Assembly: GCA_023101885.1 (NCBI GenBank)
Contig: JALPQD010000240.1
Span: forward strand, 2,077,501 to 2,141,500
Length of the DNA stretch: 64,000 nucleotides
Direction: 5' to 3'
Source: Typhlomys cinereus
Taxonomy: Eukaryota > Chordata > Mammalia > Rodentia > Platacanthomyidae
Shown here: piece by piece, positions 1 to 12,659 of the stretch
Layout of the letters: every line of letters begins with the position of its first letter
Numbering within the stretch: the first letter of the stretch is position 1
The notes under the pieces: generated by a model
Seen by the model: only the letters and a program-made list of their open reading frames with translations
What the model was told of the DNA's origin: nothing
Databases searched by the model: none
Made by a program: the position numbers and the translations under genes

Positions 1-281
1 GGAAGGAAGAGAGAAGAGAGAAGAAAGAAAGAGAAGAAAGAAAGAGAGAGAAGAGAGAAAGAGAGGAGAGGAAGGGAGGAAGGAAGGAAGGGAGGAAGGA
101 AGTGAGGGAGGGAGGAAGGGAGGGAGGGAGGGAGGAAGAAAAGAAGGAAGGAAGGAAGGAAGGAAGGAAGGGAGGGAGGAAGGGAGGGAGGGAGGGAGGG
201 AGGGAGGGAGGGAGGAAGGAAGGAAGGAAGGAAGGGAGGGAGGGAGGGAGGGAGGGAGGGAGGGAGGAAGGAAGGAAGGAA
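1..281. repeat. Purine-only simple repeat (GGAA/GGGA)n
   Basis: The top strand is almost entirely A and G, made of interleaved GGAA, GGGA and GAAA units, and ends where ordinary sequence begins near 282. It is cut by the window edge, so its full length is unknown. An open frame through it (Gly-Arg-Glu-Lys rich) is a by-product of the repeat. Confidence 0.95.
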
Positions 282-2835
282 CTTCACAGGCTTGCTCATG
301 AGCAGGCAATGGCAACCACCACGACCACAACCTCCTTCGCTGCCGCTTCTAGAGAAGTGATCAGGTATTAATGCAAAGCACATTCCAACTTCAGAGATGT
401 TGTGAGAAAACGTGAACACTTTAAAATCAGGATATAGAATAAATGGCAAAGTTTTCACTTAGTCTAAAGCGACCAATTAGAATATCCTAAGTGTCTCAGT
501 CAAGACAACAGTAATTCAAACACATCTGTGATCTATCTTTGACATTACTCCCCATAAGAACCATCTTGTAGGTCCACAGGGAGGGCTTATAGACAGTTCT
601 CCAGATAAAACTGTAGAATTGTGAAGTGTCGAAACTTCATGAATAATAGAAGCAGCAGGTAAACGCGACCCTTTGCCACTCATTTTGCTGTCCACTCTGC
701 CAAAGCTGAGGAAGCATGTGTATGTCTTCTCACTCTCTGTGTGTGTTTTCTCACAGAATCAGGATCTCATAACTGGCTAGCAATGTCATAGTGCCAAGGG
801 AGGGTCATCCAAAAATTCCCTCATACCCAGTTCATCTTGTATCCCTTCCTATCAATCTGCCTTTGAGATGGTCCTCTCTGGATGGTCCCCTTTCTGTCTC
901 TCTCTTTTCTTATTCTTGCTGCCTACACAGAGTGAGGACTTGGGTTGGTATCAGATTTCTTCCACTTTACTTCTTGAAAAACAGAAGTTAGTTTCTTTTT
1001 TTTGTTGTTGTTGCCCACCAACCAACCAATCAACTAAAAGCTTAGTGTAACCCACTCTCTAGTCACACTTCAGCTCTCACACACTCTTAAGCCTGCTGAT
1101 CTTCATACAGAAAGCATATTAAAATATTCTGCCCATTTCTATTCATCATAAATATGTATCTAAAACTATGGCTGAATGTGACACATGCAAGATTGATTTT
1201 AATTTCTGAAAGAGTATATGAAGTAAATATGTAATGAAAAGGGGACCACACAGACTTATTGTATATAACACTCATACATTTCATCCACCTGGAAAAAAAT
1301 GCAAAATTCTGCGTTCCTCTGTTTTGTTTAGTTTAATCTTAAGCCTACAGATGATGCTCAGGCCTCTACCTCATAGCTTTCTTCAACATAGGTGGGACTG
1401 AATGTCAGGCATGACTGCATCTCCAGACTCACTTACTCTATGGATGAAACAGATAAACACAGCATTGTGCACTACGCACAAGCAGAGATAGGCTTAGAGT
1501 ATTCTAGGAGCACAAAGCCGCAATCCTTTATAGTAGAATTCTGGCAACATGTTTGATATTCCAGTTGGTGTATTGAGAAAACAAGATGTTCGAATGCGGT
1601 CAAAGGCAATAAAAGAGCAGGCTTTGTTTACATTCCAGGTAAGGAAGTGTAGGGTTAAAATAGTAATCACACCAACAAGAAAGGAAGCAGAAGAGACCAG
1701 AGCATCAGGAATGCAGCTGAATGAATAATTGATGAGTTGATAGCCTTACGAGAGTCTCATTAGTATGATCCTGCAGGCTCATTAAGTACTGTTCCAGGCT
1801 TGTCCTGGAGGGGCCTCCTGAGCTTTGATTGGGATTGTGTGGCTTTTGCTTCAATATTAGAACTTTGGGTTTTAGGTTCTGACAACTGCTTCCTAAGCTT
1901 CCCTTCTTTATGCCAACACATTTCAGAAGCTCTTCTCCATCCCCTCTCACTAATCATGGGCCTCTAACCATGACAGTCAGTCCTAGTAAATAATATATCA
2001 AGATAAATGATAATTGTTCTGTTTTAAGTGTCTCCTAATGAGCATCGTAAATTAAAAATTAATATTGCGAAGACTGTATGAATAGCACCAAATCCATAAA
2101 CAAAGCAGCGGGTATCATGCTGACGGTGAAAGCCAAACGCCTCCCTCTTCCCTTCATCACTTCCACCTCTGCCCATCTTCTCCAGTTCCTACGCCATGTC
2201 TGTGCTGAATCTTCAGATCTGAGATCCAGACCACCAGGAACTGCATAAAAAAGAACACATACACATGCATGCACACTAATGCACAAACATGCACACATGA
2301 ACACATATAAACATGTATGCAACCACTATTGTATACATACTTTCACATACGTGAATGCAAAAGCATTCACAAATGCATACTAACACACAGACAAGCACCG
2401 CACAAACAAATGCACATATGCACATGTACACACAAGTGCACACATATACTCAAGCACATGCACATGTGCATATACACACGTATATACACATACACACACA
2501 TTTGTTCACTTACTTATTTGTTTGTTTATTTCCTGACCTGCTACCTAACTCCCTGGTTAAATATGACCTGAAGACCTAGTTCCGAGGCTTTATTTCTTTT
2601 TATCTCTTTCCTTTGGTCAAAGAAAAGCTTTAAATGGACAAGGTGGAATTGAATTATAAAATACTTCCAGTGAGTCAGATGGACTGGGTCAAATCCCATA
2701 GAAAGGTTGAAAAGAGTTACCACCACTGGCTTTAAATAAGTTCTTTTAGGGAGATGGGCCAGCTTGGAGAGGATGACGAACATTTTACTGCTCAGCGTGA
2801 CAGCTATTATGTAGTCCTTTTTTAAAAAATGATTT
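282..2835. other. Unique non-coding sequence, no gene seen
   Basis: AT-rich sequence with only short chance ORFs and no recognisable exon or RNA gene. A degenerate alternating purine-pyrimidine tract lies at about 2262-2510 (listed separately). Confidence 0.6.
2262..2510. repeat. Degenerate CA/TG-rich microsatellite
   Basis: Irregular runs of CACA, CATG and ATAC steps over about 250 bp. It is an eroded (CA)n-type tract, and overlapping Cys/His/Thr-rich ORFs on both strands come from it. Confidence 0.75.
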
Positions 2836-3150
2836 TTGGGTGGAGCGATGTCTCAGAGTGTAAGCCTTTTTCTCAAAAGCAAATGGGCCTGAGTTCAGAT
2901 CCCAGATTCCAAATAAAAAATGCTTAGTGGAAACAGCAGTGGCTTGTAGTTCCCACCCTGGATGGCAGAGCTTGGGAAACCACAGAGCAAAGCAACATGG
3001 AGGTAGACCAGTTCAGGATGATTCCCAAAGTTATCCTTGGACCTCCACAGGCATACACATACTCAAAAGTCCTCTTCTACACACACTCTACACATTCCCA
3101 CATACATGTTCATGCTCATACCTATACATGTAAAAATAAATAAATAGATA
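2836..3150 (+). mobile_element. Old B2-like tRNA-derived SINE
   Basis: It begins with a degraded version of the head of the young SINEs elsewhere in the window (tRNA-like part with 'gagttcagatcccaga'). The middle carries the 'cagcagtgg...cccaccctgg...ggcagagc' block seen in the copy at 56380, and it ends in an eroded CA-rich and AAATAAATA tail. Many point changes make it clearly older than the copies at 20226 or 32033. Confidence 0.75.
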
Positions 3151-5036
3151 AAATCGATTTTATTAATTTCACCAATTTTTACAATAATTAATATGACCTA
3201 TAATAGAAAAAAAGTAAAGAAAATGTCATTCAGAATTGAAGGAAGGTATCTAGTCAGACACAAGTTTCTGGTCACAAAGAATGCAAAGAACATTGTTTTA
3301 GGAGCCAGGCTTCATCTGTCCCCGTCATGATAGCACTGAAGTCAGAGAGTGCTATTCCCTGTATCCAGTTGCTGTCTAGAGGACAGCTGAAGAAAGTAAA
3401 CATCTCCCTTTTTTACTGGACATCTCTACTGCCTTGGCCCTTCAGTATTAACCAGATGACCTGTGCGACTAATGCCCTGGTGCAATCCAAGTTCCCAGGG
3501 TGCTACTGGTTACGAGCTGCTTCTCATGTCCCTGAATGGGTGGAGAGCACATTGGTCATGCCCAGGTAAATAAATAGTCCAGGCCATCAGGCACCTGTGC
3601 TTCTCATTGGTTTTGTCCTATATAAAAACCTCTATAAAACCAATTTAGCAAAAACCTGAGTTTGCTTACTTTTGAACAGAAAGGACCAGGATTTCCTAAG
3701 CTCTCTAGTGCCAAGCTCTTTGTCAAGTCCATGTGAACTCCATGTTTTTAAAATTTCTCTGTCTTGCATTTATTTGTTTTACTAAACCAAGGATTGTGAT
3801 ATTTTCACATTCACATATAGAGAAAATTCAAGAACTGCTCACCTTTGGAGCAACTGATTTTCCTTCCAGCTGTTTCGCTGACTTAGTTAAAAGACACCCT
3901 CTGCTCTTGCACGTGTGAATGACCTATAGAAGTAAAGTACAGCTAGTCCGTGGCTCCCTCCACAAATAGAGGTGCTGCAATCAGGAAACTAGAACAGGGA
4001 AAAACCCTGAGATGCCATAAACCCAACAATGACTGTTCCTTTCAAAACGAAAATGCTCATAAGAATACATTAATTACGCTAATTAAATTTCCTGCTGAAC
4101 TAGGACAATTCCAAAAACAGCAGTAACACTGCTTTGTTTTATAAAAAATGCCATCTTTAAAACAATAAGTACAAATATATATATATATATAAAGTTAAGT
4201 GTTTTATACTGTTCATGGTCACATCTGTCAATATTTTATGGAAGCTTCTGGAAGAATACAAACACATTCATGGTTCTAGAAACTTTTAGTTCATGAAAAG
4301 AAACTACGTGGAGATTGTGTTTTCACGAGTATTTGGTTATCAAATGAAAGACTGTGGACTTATAGGCCTTGAGCAGGGAGATATCAGGAGTGCCACAGGG
4401 ATGTGGCAGCCCTTGGTGTGATGGAGTGCCAGATCTTACACTGTTCATAAAGCATGCACATCAACAGACAGGGCATTTGAAGCCACTGTCACTATTATAG
4501 TTTTACAAGCAAATTAAATGAGAAATTGCAATGCTCTCTCATATTTGTTTTCCTTTGAATCATTAAGCTCTAGTTAGTTTTTAAAAACATGAAATAAACC
4601 AGTATAGTACTGCCATAAATTTTATAATATTTGATTACTAATAATATCATATTAGAATAATGTTATTATTGATAACATTTTATTAAAATGTTCATGTTTC
4701 TGCTACAGTTACTTGAATACACACTGATATATTTGCACAAATACATAATAGCTATATCATTATTATCTGTGTCTATCTAGATAAGTCTATGTTGGATTTT
4801 TATACGAAATATATTTTTCATTAGGGCCACATTTACTTTTAGCTCAAACAACATAAAGGAAGTGCAAAATAAAGCTTCTCATAAAATCTGGGAGGGGGTC
4901 TTGTGTTAAATACTTTACAGTACAGCCTGAAATTTTTCTTTCAACCCCAGACTTAGCACAATGCCTTATAAAGAAAACAAAGTTAAGAAACTGAAGAAAA
5001 AAGAAAAAAATCAATAAAGGAAAAGGAAACATAATT
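3151..5036. other. Unique AT-rich sequence, nothing recognised
   Basis: No convincing coding region or repeat family is seen. A short (TA)n run occurs near 4176-4190. Short ORFs at 3327-3569 and 3733-3918 have no recognisable domain or splice context. Confidence 0.55.
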
Positions 5037-5560
5037 CTTCCCTCCCCCTCTTCCCCCTCCCCTTCCCCCAGTGCCTCCCCCCAATTCCCAGAGAGTCCTT
5101 TATTGTGTGCGCCTAACTCTCCACTGGGTCCTCCTCTCCGATGACATATAAGGACCCAGTGGCATTTCCATAAGCCCTTTCTCTTGTTCCCTTAAGCATA
5201 AGATCACTACTATGGCTGTCAATCCCTTGCCTCCAGGGGTCTCGGTGCCCTTAACAGATGCTAGACTTTATGAGGGCAACAGTGCGCTGGACATTGCGCA
5301 GGGCATGCAAAGTTCCATTATGATTGCTTTGGCCCCAACTATTGTTGAGAATCTTGCAAACCGTTGCTCCTCCCATCCTTTTGCTCTTACAATCTTACCG
5401 CCCCCTCTTCCGCAAATGTCCCTGAGCTCCAGGATGGGGAGAGATTAGGCTGTCCTAGTTCTATGTGATTGATATAGAGTCTCTGAAGTTCTGGATTGTG
5501 GTTTGTTGATTTTCTTTTGCAGTTTTGCTGCTCCTGCATCATTTTAGGGTGCCCTTTTTT
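5037..5560 (-). mobile_element. L1 3' UTR fragment, young subfamily
   Basis: This is the reverse complement of the L1 3' UTR and matches the 3' UTR of the plus-strand L1 at about 29030-29540. It is nearly identical, with a few substitutions over about 400 bp, to the fragment at 54440-54857. It starts inside the G-rich polypurine tract (C-rich on this strand). The terminal L1 segment and poly(A) are missing and no target duplication is visible, so the left end was probably lost. The homology fades near 5540-5570, at the ORF2-proximal side. The 78-residue ORF at 5212-5448 is antisense to this UTR. Confidence 0.85.
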
Positions 5561-7734
5561 TCTGAAGTTAAATTTGGAGTAAGCAGAAATAGAAAGGTAT
5601 TCAGCTCCAAGCATATAGATATGCAATCCTTTGCACTGAATAGATGTTGGAAAAAAAATAGCAGACTTCTGGATCTGGTATTAGCTTGCATGCAAAATTG
5701 AGCAACATTCTTAATGATTCTGAGAGACAACCAAGAGGTGAATGGGAAAAAGCTGCCTTTCCTGAGAGGCATATACAGAGCTCTTTCCTGGAAATGACCT
5801 ATGGAAACCACATCTAAATATTCATAAGCATCCAACGCATCTTAACTTTATGTCTATGAAAAAAGGGGGCTTAAGGAAGGATAAAAAGAAAAGAAGAAGA
5901 AAGAGGAAATGAAGTGGGTGGATATTTCTTCATCAAAATAGAAAGAGCATACATAGAACAGAAACTAGAAAACTCCACAGATTAAGGATGAATGCTTTGA
6001 CTAGAAATTAATGATCTCTTTTATTTCCTTTCCATTATCCACCTATGAATTCCTACCATAAAATATAGAAACCTAATGCATTTGAGGTTGAAATCAACAG
6101 TTTGTCTAAAACATGACAGGTGGATGAGCAGGATTGCTCCTGTGCAGCAACATGGTGAAGACTGAAGGTCTGGAATCTGTAAAGGCTGCACTTGCACCTC
6201 AAAGAGGAGCCCAGGAAGTCTGGCCAGAACTGTGACTGTCTTTACCTGCACCTCAGTAACTTGTTGATACTTGCCCCGGGGAGCAAAGACAACTATTCCC
6301 ATGAAGATGTTCTGAGTTTGGACAGCCAGAGGCCACAGCTTGCCTGAGAAAGTATGGCACGTTCATTCACAAAACAATGTGACATCTAGCTGACCTCAGG
6401 GACTCTATGCTTCAATGTCCTTAAGCAAAACGGAAACAAAACTAGAACCTACAAGAAATTCAGCAACTGCTTTTGTTTTCATTATGGTGTAACTGAATCC
6501 TGAACATGATTAAAAGATCAAATAGAATGAAATGCTAGCTGATGGGCTAGTGGGGAGACTTTCTGCTGTGATATAAATGCATTAGAAACACATTGAATGA
6601 GAAATGCATTGAGCATATTGAATTGAAAACCACTGCTGCTTTCCTAGCTTATTTTGCTCATTTGAATCTGTCCCATGTCTTGGAAGAGCTGAAGGAAAAC
6701 AATGGTTAGCCCTGGCTAGTGGGCACTGGATCCATCCCCTTCAGGAGACATTCTCATACTACACAATTCCATTATGTGTTTAAATGTCCAACACATTTTG
6801 GAGAAAAAATCTCTTGACATTTTCTTCACCCAGAGGCAATGAATGCCACCAAACATTTTCAAAAGACTTGAGTCTTTTGCTTTCTGGTCTCTCATCATTT
6901 TAATGAGGTCAAGTGTGGCTTCCCTTTTGCCATGGAAAAGCACATGACTGCAGCTCTTTCATCTTGGGGAAGCAGAGACAAAGGGAGAAGGAGAGCTACA
7001 GTTTGTCTAAAGGACACATGACCTTTGTACACATGTTCTCAAATGTACTAGTCAGCCAAATGGCACTGTCAGCCTGAAGCTAACCCACTTCTTTTCGTAA
7101 TCACTAATTTTTACAAGCTACTAGAGCAATGGGCCCAAAGCTTAATTTTACCAGATATATGTGCTGCAGAAATTATTGACAGTCTGGGATGAAAACTGTA
7201 GTAAAGACTTTAATTGAAAGATGTTTGAAAAATGAAAAAAATATGCAGCCTATCTTAAACCACACACTTGAAATGAATGAGTTCTTTGGCATTGGGACGT
7301 TTTAGTGTTATAAAAATGTAGACTATAGAGCTATTATATCAAGTAATTTATGGGATGAATATTATAATTCATTGAATGTCATGACTTATCTTTTATTCAT
7401 ATAGTTACTGTTCCATTACCAGAGAGGGAGGTTTGTCAAAGGTTAATTATTTTAAATTGCTCTGGCAAACTTATTTTGATTTGTACAATTTTTTGAATAA
7501 TCACAGGTCTATCTATTCATACATCTTTATGAGGCTTATTTTTAAAATATAATATTCTTTGATGAGGCAGTTAAAGCTAGATAAATGCATTCATGGTATC
7601 TTTAAACTATATTCATATTAACTCTGGATATAGCTCCACAAAGAATTATTCTATTATTATTGTTATTGATACTACACTTCTATTTTAGAATTTTCAAGGA
7701 AAAAATGCAGTGAAAAACAGTCAAGACACTGGAC
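5561..7734. other. Unique sequence, nothing recognised
   Basis: Mixed AT-rich sequence, with a small purine-rich patch near 5878-5915. ORFs of 61-98 codons lack recognisable domains and sit in random frames. No repeat family was identified. Confidence 0.5.
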
Positions 7735-7866
7735 GCGGAGAAATGCTTGTAAGCCTGGCACTGGGACAACGAAGGCAGGAGAACCAAGAGTTGAAAGTCA
7801 CCCTCCACTTCATGGTGAATTCAGGCCAGTAAGGACTACGTAAGACCCTGTTCAAAACATGATGAA
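7735..7866 (+). mobile_element. Old B1-like (7SL-derived) SINE
   Basis: It has the order of parts expected of B1: an eroded head, 'gcactggga', a 'ggcaggaga' box, 'gagttgaaagtcaccct', 'gtgaattcaggccag' and the terminal 'taagaccctgttcaaaa'. It is highly diverged and no flanking duplication was found. Confidence 0.65.
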
Positions 7867-8344
7867 ATTCTCAGGAAGTTGTTTCATAATATCCTTCACT
7901 TTGAAATCACTAGCAGAAATTCCCCTAAATGGTGAACAGGAAAACTTCTAGCATCTTCTATCAGTTGTATCCCGAGTCTGTTTCTCACATCTTCCTCATC
8001 CCAGGTAGGGATATACATTCTCACTGCGTAAGAACAAATCTTCCATGGGTAGTTGCTAGAAAGCAGGACAAACACTTTCAATGCTGGAAAACAAATTTAT
8101 ATTATATACCCCAAAATAAAAGAGACAAATTTGAAGGCTACAATAATACATTACATACTACACAGTATATAAATGTATCTAGGCCAATTGTCTTCAAACC
8201 CTTACTGCCTTTCTAGGAAGCCTTTCTGACTAACTGTTCATTGTCTTTTCATACTTCTGCCATGCTTATTTTTCAGTCTACATTTTGTTTAACTGTTTTA
8301 CTGTATGAATTCTTAATTTTTCATAGTTATTTGAGATTGGACAG

Positions 8345-8510
8345 GTGTAATGGGAAAAATACTATTTGGAATCAGAAGACACACAGTTAGACTCTATGGC
8401 CTTCTGTTTGTACCACCTTAGAAAAATTGTTTAGTTTCTCTGAGACTCAGTTTCTTTTACATCATAATAGAGAAGGCTTATAGAGTAAGCAAAGTGTTAC
8501 CTAATAACTG
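8345..8510 (+). mobile_element. MIR (ancient mammalian SINE)
   Basis: It contains in order 'tttggaatcagaaga', 'tagactctatggcc', a degraded version of the 'gggcaagttacttaacctct' MIR core, then 'tctctgagactcagtttctt' and a fading 3' part. The CORE-like stretch near 8400-8460 is the most convincing. Confidence 0.75.
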
Positions 8511-8538
8511 AATGCTTCCTGTTGGCTTATCTTGCATA

Positions 8539-8700
8539 TCTATGGATTCCTTATGGGTTTGTAGATTTCTTAAAGTTCTATAGATTTCCTTACAGGTCTA
8601 TGGATTCCTTACAGGTCTGTGGATTCCTTGCATGATTACCCAGTTCTTGCACATCTGTAGAGTCCTTGTGTATGTACAGAGTCCATGCATGTCTATTTTT
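8539..8700. repeat. Degenerate 19-20 bp tandem array
   Basis: Successive copies read roughly 'tctatggattccttacagg'. The clearest units begin at 8539, 8577, 8597 and 8616, and more diverged ones follow to about 8695 (for example 'ctgtagagtccttgtgtatg'). About seven to eight units are present, with the centre best conserved. It lies just downstream of the MIR. Confidence 0.7.
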
Positions 8701-11700
8701 AATACTTCAAACAAATAAGTATTATTCTGGTCATGTAAAAATGCTCTTCTAACATCATGAAATTATCTGTAAGATGTAGATTTTATATTACCAGTTTCAA
8801 AGTACAAAGTCCCAAGGTTATGGGCCCTATAGATCTTCTATTTCTTTTAATTTTATCTCATATTCTTCTCATGTGTCTTTCTTTTAGATACCTTAACCAG
8901 ATTCAGGAGACAGATTTTTCTTATATAGATACAAAATACTCCGCAAATTTCTGTCTATATAGTGCCAAAACAACTCATGAACTTTCTTGATGTTGAAGAA
9001 GAAAGTAACAACCTACCACTGGATGAAAATGATTACTTTTAAGGGGCTATAGACTTATGCATTCATACAAGTGCTTCTAAAAAATATAAAATTTAAAGGC
9101 ATAGAAATAAATTAATATAAACTTTGTAATGTTGCTAAAACAAAAGGCCTGAATGTGGTCTGAGAAACACAAATGGTGACTTGTGTGTGGAGACTGTGAA
9201 AGGTTTTCTGGTACAAGGGGAAAAATCCAACACAAAAGGGCTGTTCACAAAAGGGCTGTTCTACGCTATTCACACTCAATAGTTTAAGTTCCCAAAGCAC
9301 AGTTGGTACTCAATAAATATTGTTTCAGTGTAATGTCTTTTCATTTCATTCATATCAATCAATCCTCCAAATTACCATGAAACAGCTAGCAAAGAAGAAC
9401 CTGAGGCTTTGATGGAGGCAGAATAGAAGGAAAAGCAGTATTGAAGATGGAACTGATGAAGAAAACAAAGGCAACTGAAAGTTATTTAAAGATAGTCAAC
9501 AAAGTGGCTGCAACTAAGTGAAAATGTCACATAACATCACAGGTGGTATCCAGTGGGTCAGGTGATATTGGCTAAGACTGACTTCCAACCTGTGCTGTAA
9601 ATAGAAGCAAAGAACTGTGTTCGTTTTTCAATACAGAGATTGTGTCAGGTGTCAATAAGCATGCAAATATGAGCCCTGATTAAGAGGTGGTGTAGAGTGA
9701 ATAACGGGAGTGTAAAATAATTAGTTTAGTTGGTGACTTTATGTTCAATAAAATGCCAGACACTTATGAGTCTAAGTCTTCAACTTCAGTGCTGTCCTAC
9801 TGAGAATATGATACACATTATTATTGTGAGAAAAACTGAGGTGAGGAACAATTAAATCACTGTCACAAACCATATGCTGGTGGCATTGAAGTCTTCAAGC
9901 GGTAGCCATGTCCACCTTCTGGGTTAAATACATGATTTAAGATGCGACCATGATAATCTCTGCATTGGCCAGCTCTATGGTGCTTCCTCCACTGCCTCTC
10001 CAGAACCAAAAACACCTGGTTTCTGTTTTTAACTTAACCTGTATGAGAGCAGAGGTTGATTGACAGCATTGATGAAGTAAAACCTTTTCTAATTGTCACT
10101 ACAGTGCTGGTTAAACGTGAGATGTATATACTCATGTATAACACTCACTTGGGTACTTCATTCTAACAAGTCTTTGTTCCTCATATTTCATGGTAAGATT
10201 GGAGCTTTATATGGTATAATCTTTGAGTCAATCTACAGAGAGAATTCATCTTCCAAATATCATTCTTGCTTCTGAACAGGACAGTAGGGTGAAAGGCATA
10301 CTGCTCCTGAAAATGGAACGACTAGGCTAGCCCTTCTCCCATTTACATCAGCACCTCCAGAAAAGATGATGCTGTAGCCAGTAATTATTTACACAAGACA
10401 AGGGAGATTGTTCTCTTTTCTTTTCTTAACAAAGAGCTTTACATACAGACACTTCCTCGAAGTCTTATAGAACATGATTCTCATGCCCCTTCATGTTTCT
10501 GAGCTGCTTTGGGATGACATTGCGGGGAAAGAGCCCCAGGGGGACAGCTGATTGGATTCTGGCAAGAACAACCAAACATCTGCTTCAAACAAAAGACATC
10601 TGCATATTTCACATTTATTTTTCATAATTTACAGAACCAACCTGCCAAATTTCAGCAAGGGAGAATACACTCGAACTTAATTAGTTTAAAGTTTGCTTGC
10701 TTTAGGAGTATGATCTTGAAGCCCAGTAACTCACCTGGAAAGACATCAAGGAATGTAACTATAGATTATTTCTATAAGTCTATTAAGTGGATCATGTGTA
10801 CAGGGCTGATGATCCAGGAGGGTGAGGTTGTAAGTGAGAAATAAATGTACCAGGAATGATGCTGTGAGTTCATTTTGTCTTCATTTCAAATAGTAAGCAG
10901 TCTATGCCAAACTAATGCCACTTATTAAATAAGATTACACTGAACAAGAAATTTACTTCAGTCACTTAATACTGCAGCAGTCATTAGATAAAGGTGCATG
11001 CTACAAATCTTTTAATTAGAAATGTATGTGTCCAGGGTACGAACAGCATAGCAAGAAACAGATGAGGAGCATGTATGGGATGCTCCATTATTCAACACAT
11101 CTTGAAAATCATTATGTGACAAAAATATAGAAAATATATATGGTGCGTATTTGAGAAGTTATGAAAACTTAAGAGAACCAGAGGATTATGGGTGAGTCAG
11201 TTACATCACAGTTCGGTGGGTTCAGTCACAAAGCCTGGTTATGTCAGTCACACCACAGCCTGATGGAGTGGACACACCGAAAAGTAGTTTGAAAGAGAAA
11301 TAGCTTACTCTGTGAAGAAATTATGTCATGAAATTATAAAGTTTGCCTAATTAGAATGTCTTTTTATGATAAATATTCATTTTATCTAGTAAAATATTAT
11401 AACCCTATATCCAGTAATAGAAATGTATTTGAAAACATTTGTACATCTATGCCCATATACACATGCTATCTAGGAGATCTTGAAAATTTCATCACTCTAT
11501 AGAGGAAACACATTTATATGTAAAGCAAAGGTCTGCACATGATGTTGTAATGTTTATTTCAGTCCCTTAGTGAGAAGAAGGAGTGCTAGTTTGATTTTGC
11601 CAACTGCCTTTGGTCTTCCAGTGTTAGTCAAAGTCTTGCAAAAATGATTCTATTTCCAACTTGTATATGAATAATATGGCAGTTCCTTAGTATTGTTATT

Positions 11701-11791
11701 AAGACATAATGATTGCTATATGACTGTTGGCTATTTCTGCGGAGAAGCTTGCTTGTGATCAATTTTTATTTGTTGGGTGTTTTGTTACCTT
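8701..11791. other. Unique sequence, no gene seen
   Basis: A long stretch of AT-rich DNA without a recognised family. A perfect two-copy tandem of a 15-mer (acaaaagggctgttc) lies at 9232-9261. A short 3' MIR/L2-like end ('ggtactcaataaatattg') may lie at 9293-9325. No exon-like ORF. Confidence 0.5.
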
Positions 11792-11803
11792 TGATTTAGG
11801 GTT

Positions 11804-11882
11804 GTTTTTTTCTTTTCCGAGCTTTGAGTCATGTTTTTCCTTCTTAATTTTTTTTTATTTCCACTCATACAAACTTAACAGG
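11804..11882 (-). mobile_element. Ultra-short L1 insertion with probable 3' transduction
   Basis: It is flanked by a perfect 12-bp duplication, tgatttagggtt, at 11792-11803 and 11883-11894. On the minus strand the order is: about 28 bp of the extreme L1 3' end (compare 'ctcatacaaactta' here with the same stretch in the plus-strand L1 near 29560-29580), a poly(A), about 36 bp of unrelated sequence, then a second A-rich tail abutting the duplication. This is the layout of a severely 5'-truncated L1 that carried 3' flanking DNA of its source. Confidence 0.7.
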
Positions 11883-12194
11883 TGATTTAGGGTTTTTTAG
11901 TCATCCAGGATCTTACTCCCTTTGTAGCATGGTTCTTCTGCATCTGCATTCTAGGTGCTGATATTTACAGCTGTGCACCACACACCTGTCTCTTCTATAT
12001 GTTTTAAATATCTGTTTTAGCACTTCAATTGAACATGTGCATACCAGATTTGTTGGAAACATGAAATTCAAATTAACCAGCAGTTCATATGAATAAATGG
12101 TTTACAATTATGTCCTATCCTATTATGGTTCAAAATATATCATTCTTTATTACACATTGCTGCACTTCAAATGCACTCATTTTTTCTGTTTTCA

Positions 12195-12510
12195 ACTGCA
12201 GGGGAGGAAGCTTGTGTGTATGTATGTTTGCATGTGAGTGCAAACGTGTACAGAGCATGTTCATGTGTGTATGCATGTGCGTAGAAGCCTAATGCTAATA
12301 TCTAAAATCATTCCTGATTACTTTCCCCTCACGCTTCTGAAGCTGGATCTCTAAACTCAGAGCTCGCCTACAAGGCTAGTCTGGCTGGGCAGTTTCTCTG
12401 AAGATTCGCAGATTGTGCCTTCACGGCTGGAACTGCAGTCATGCAGCGTTTTGGTATCTGAACTGGGCAGCAAGCACTAAAACTACTGAGTCATCTTTCC
12501 AGCCCATTTT
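12195..12510 (-). mobile_element. Old B3-like tRNA-derived SINE
   Basis: Read on the plus strand it has the signature of an antisense B3/B2-type SINE: a GTGTGTATG-rich left part, a middle 'aaactcagagctcgcctacaa' and 'ctggctgggcag' block, and an end resembling 'actgagtcatctttccagccca' (antisense of the tRNA-like head). It is diverged, and its boundaries are approximate. Confidence 0.65.
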
Positions 12511-12593
12511 TTTAAGTTTAAATTGGTATTTTGTACATATAAATGCTCCAGAAAATTGTAAGTTCTCTTTTGCTTTTGATAGTGGGCTTTTCC

Positions 12594-12615
12594 AAAAAAA
12601 AAAAAAAAAAAAAAA
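12594..12615 (+). repeat. (A)22 homopolymer
   Basis: An uninterrupted run of 22 A residues. It lies inside a 206-codon open frame (12413-13033) that crosses two repeats and is not credible as a gene. Confidence 0.95.
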
Positions 12616-12659
12616 GCATCCTGTTCTAAGAGGAAAAGAGTTTGGATTTGGGAGCTTCG

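Noticed and set aside
102..371. 89-codon Gly/Arg/Glu/Lys ORF
   Set aside because: Translation of a purine simple repeat.
5212..5448. 'MAVNPLPPG' ORF as a host gene, also at 54628
   Set aside because: Both lie inside antisense L1 3' UTR, and at 54628 the frame runs out of the element into flanking DNA. Kept only as a low-interest observation about L1.
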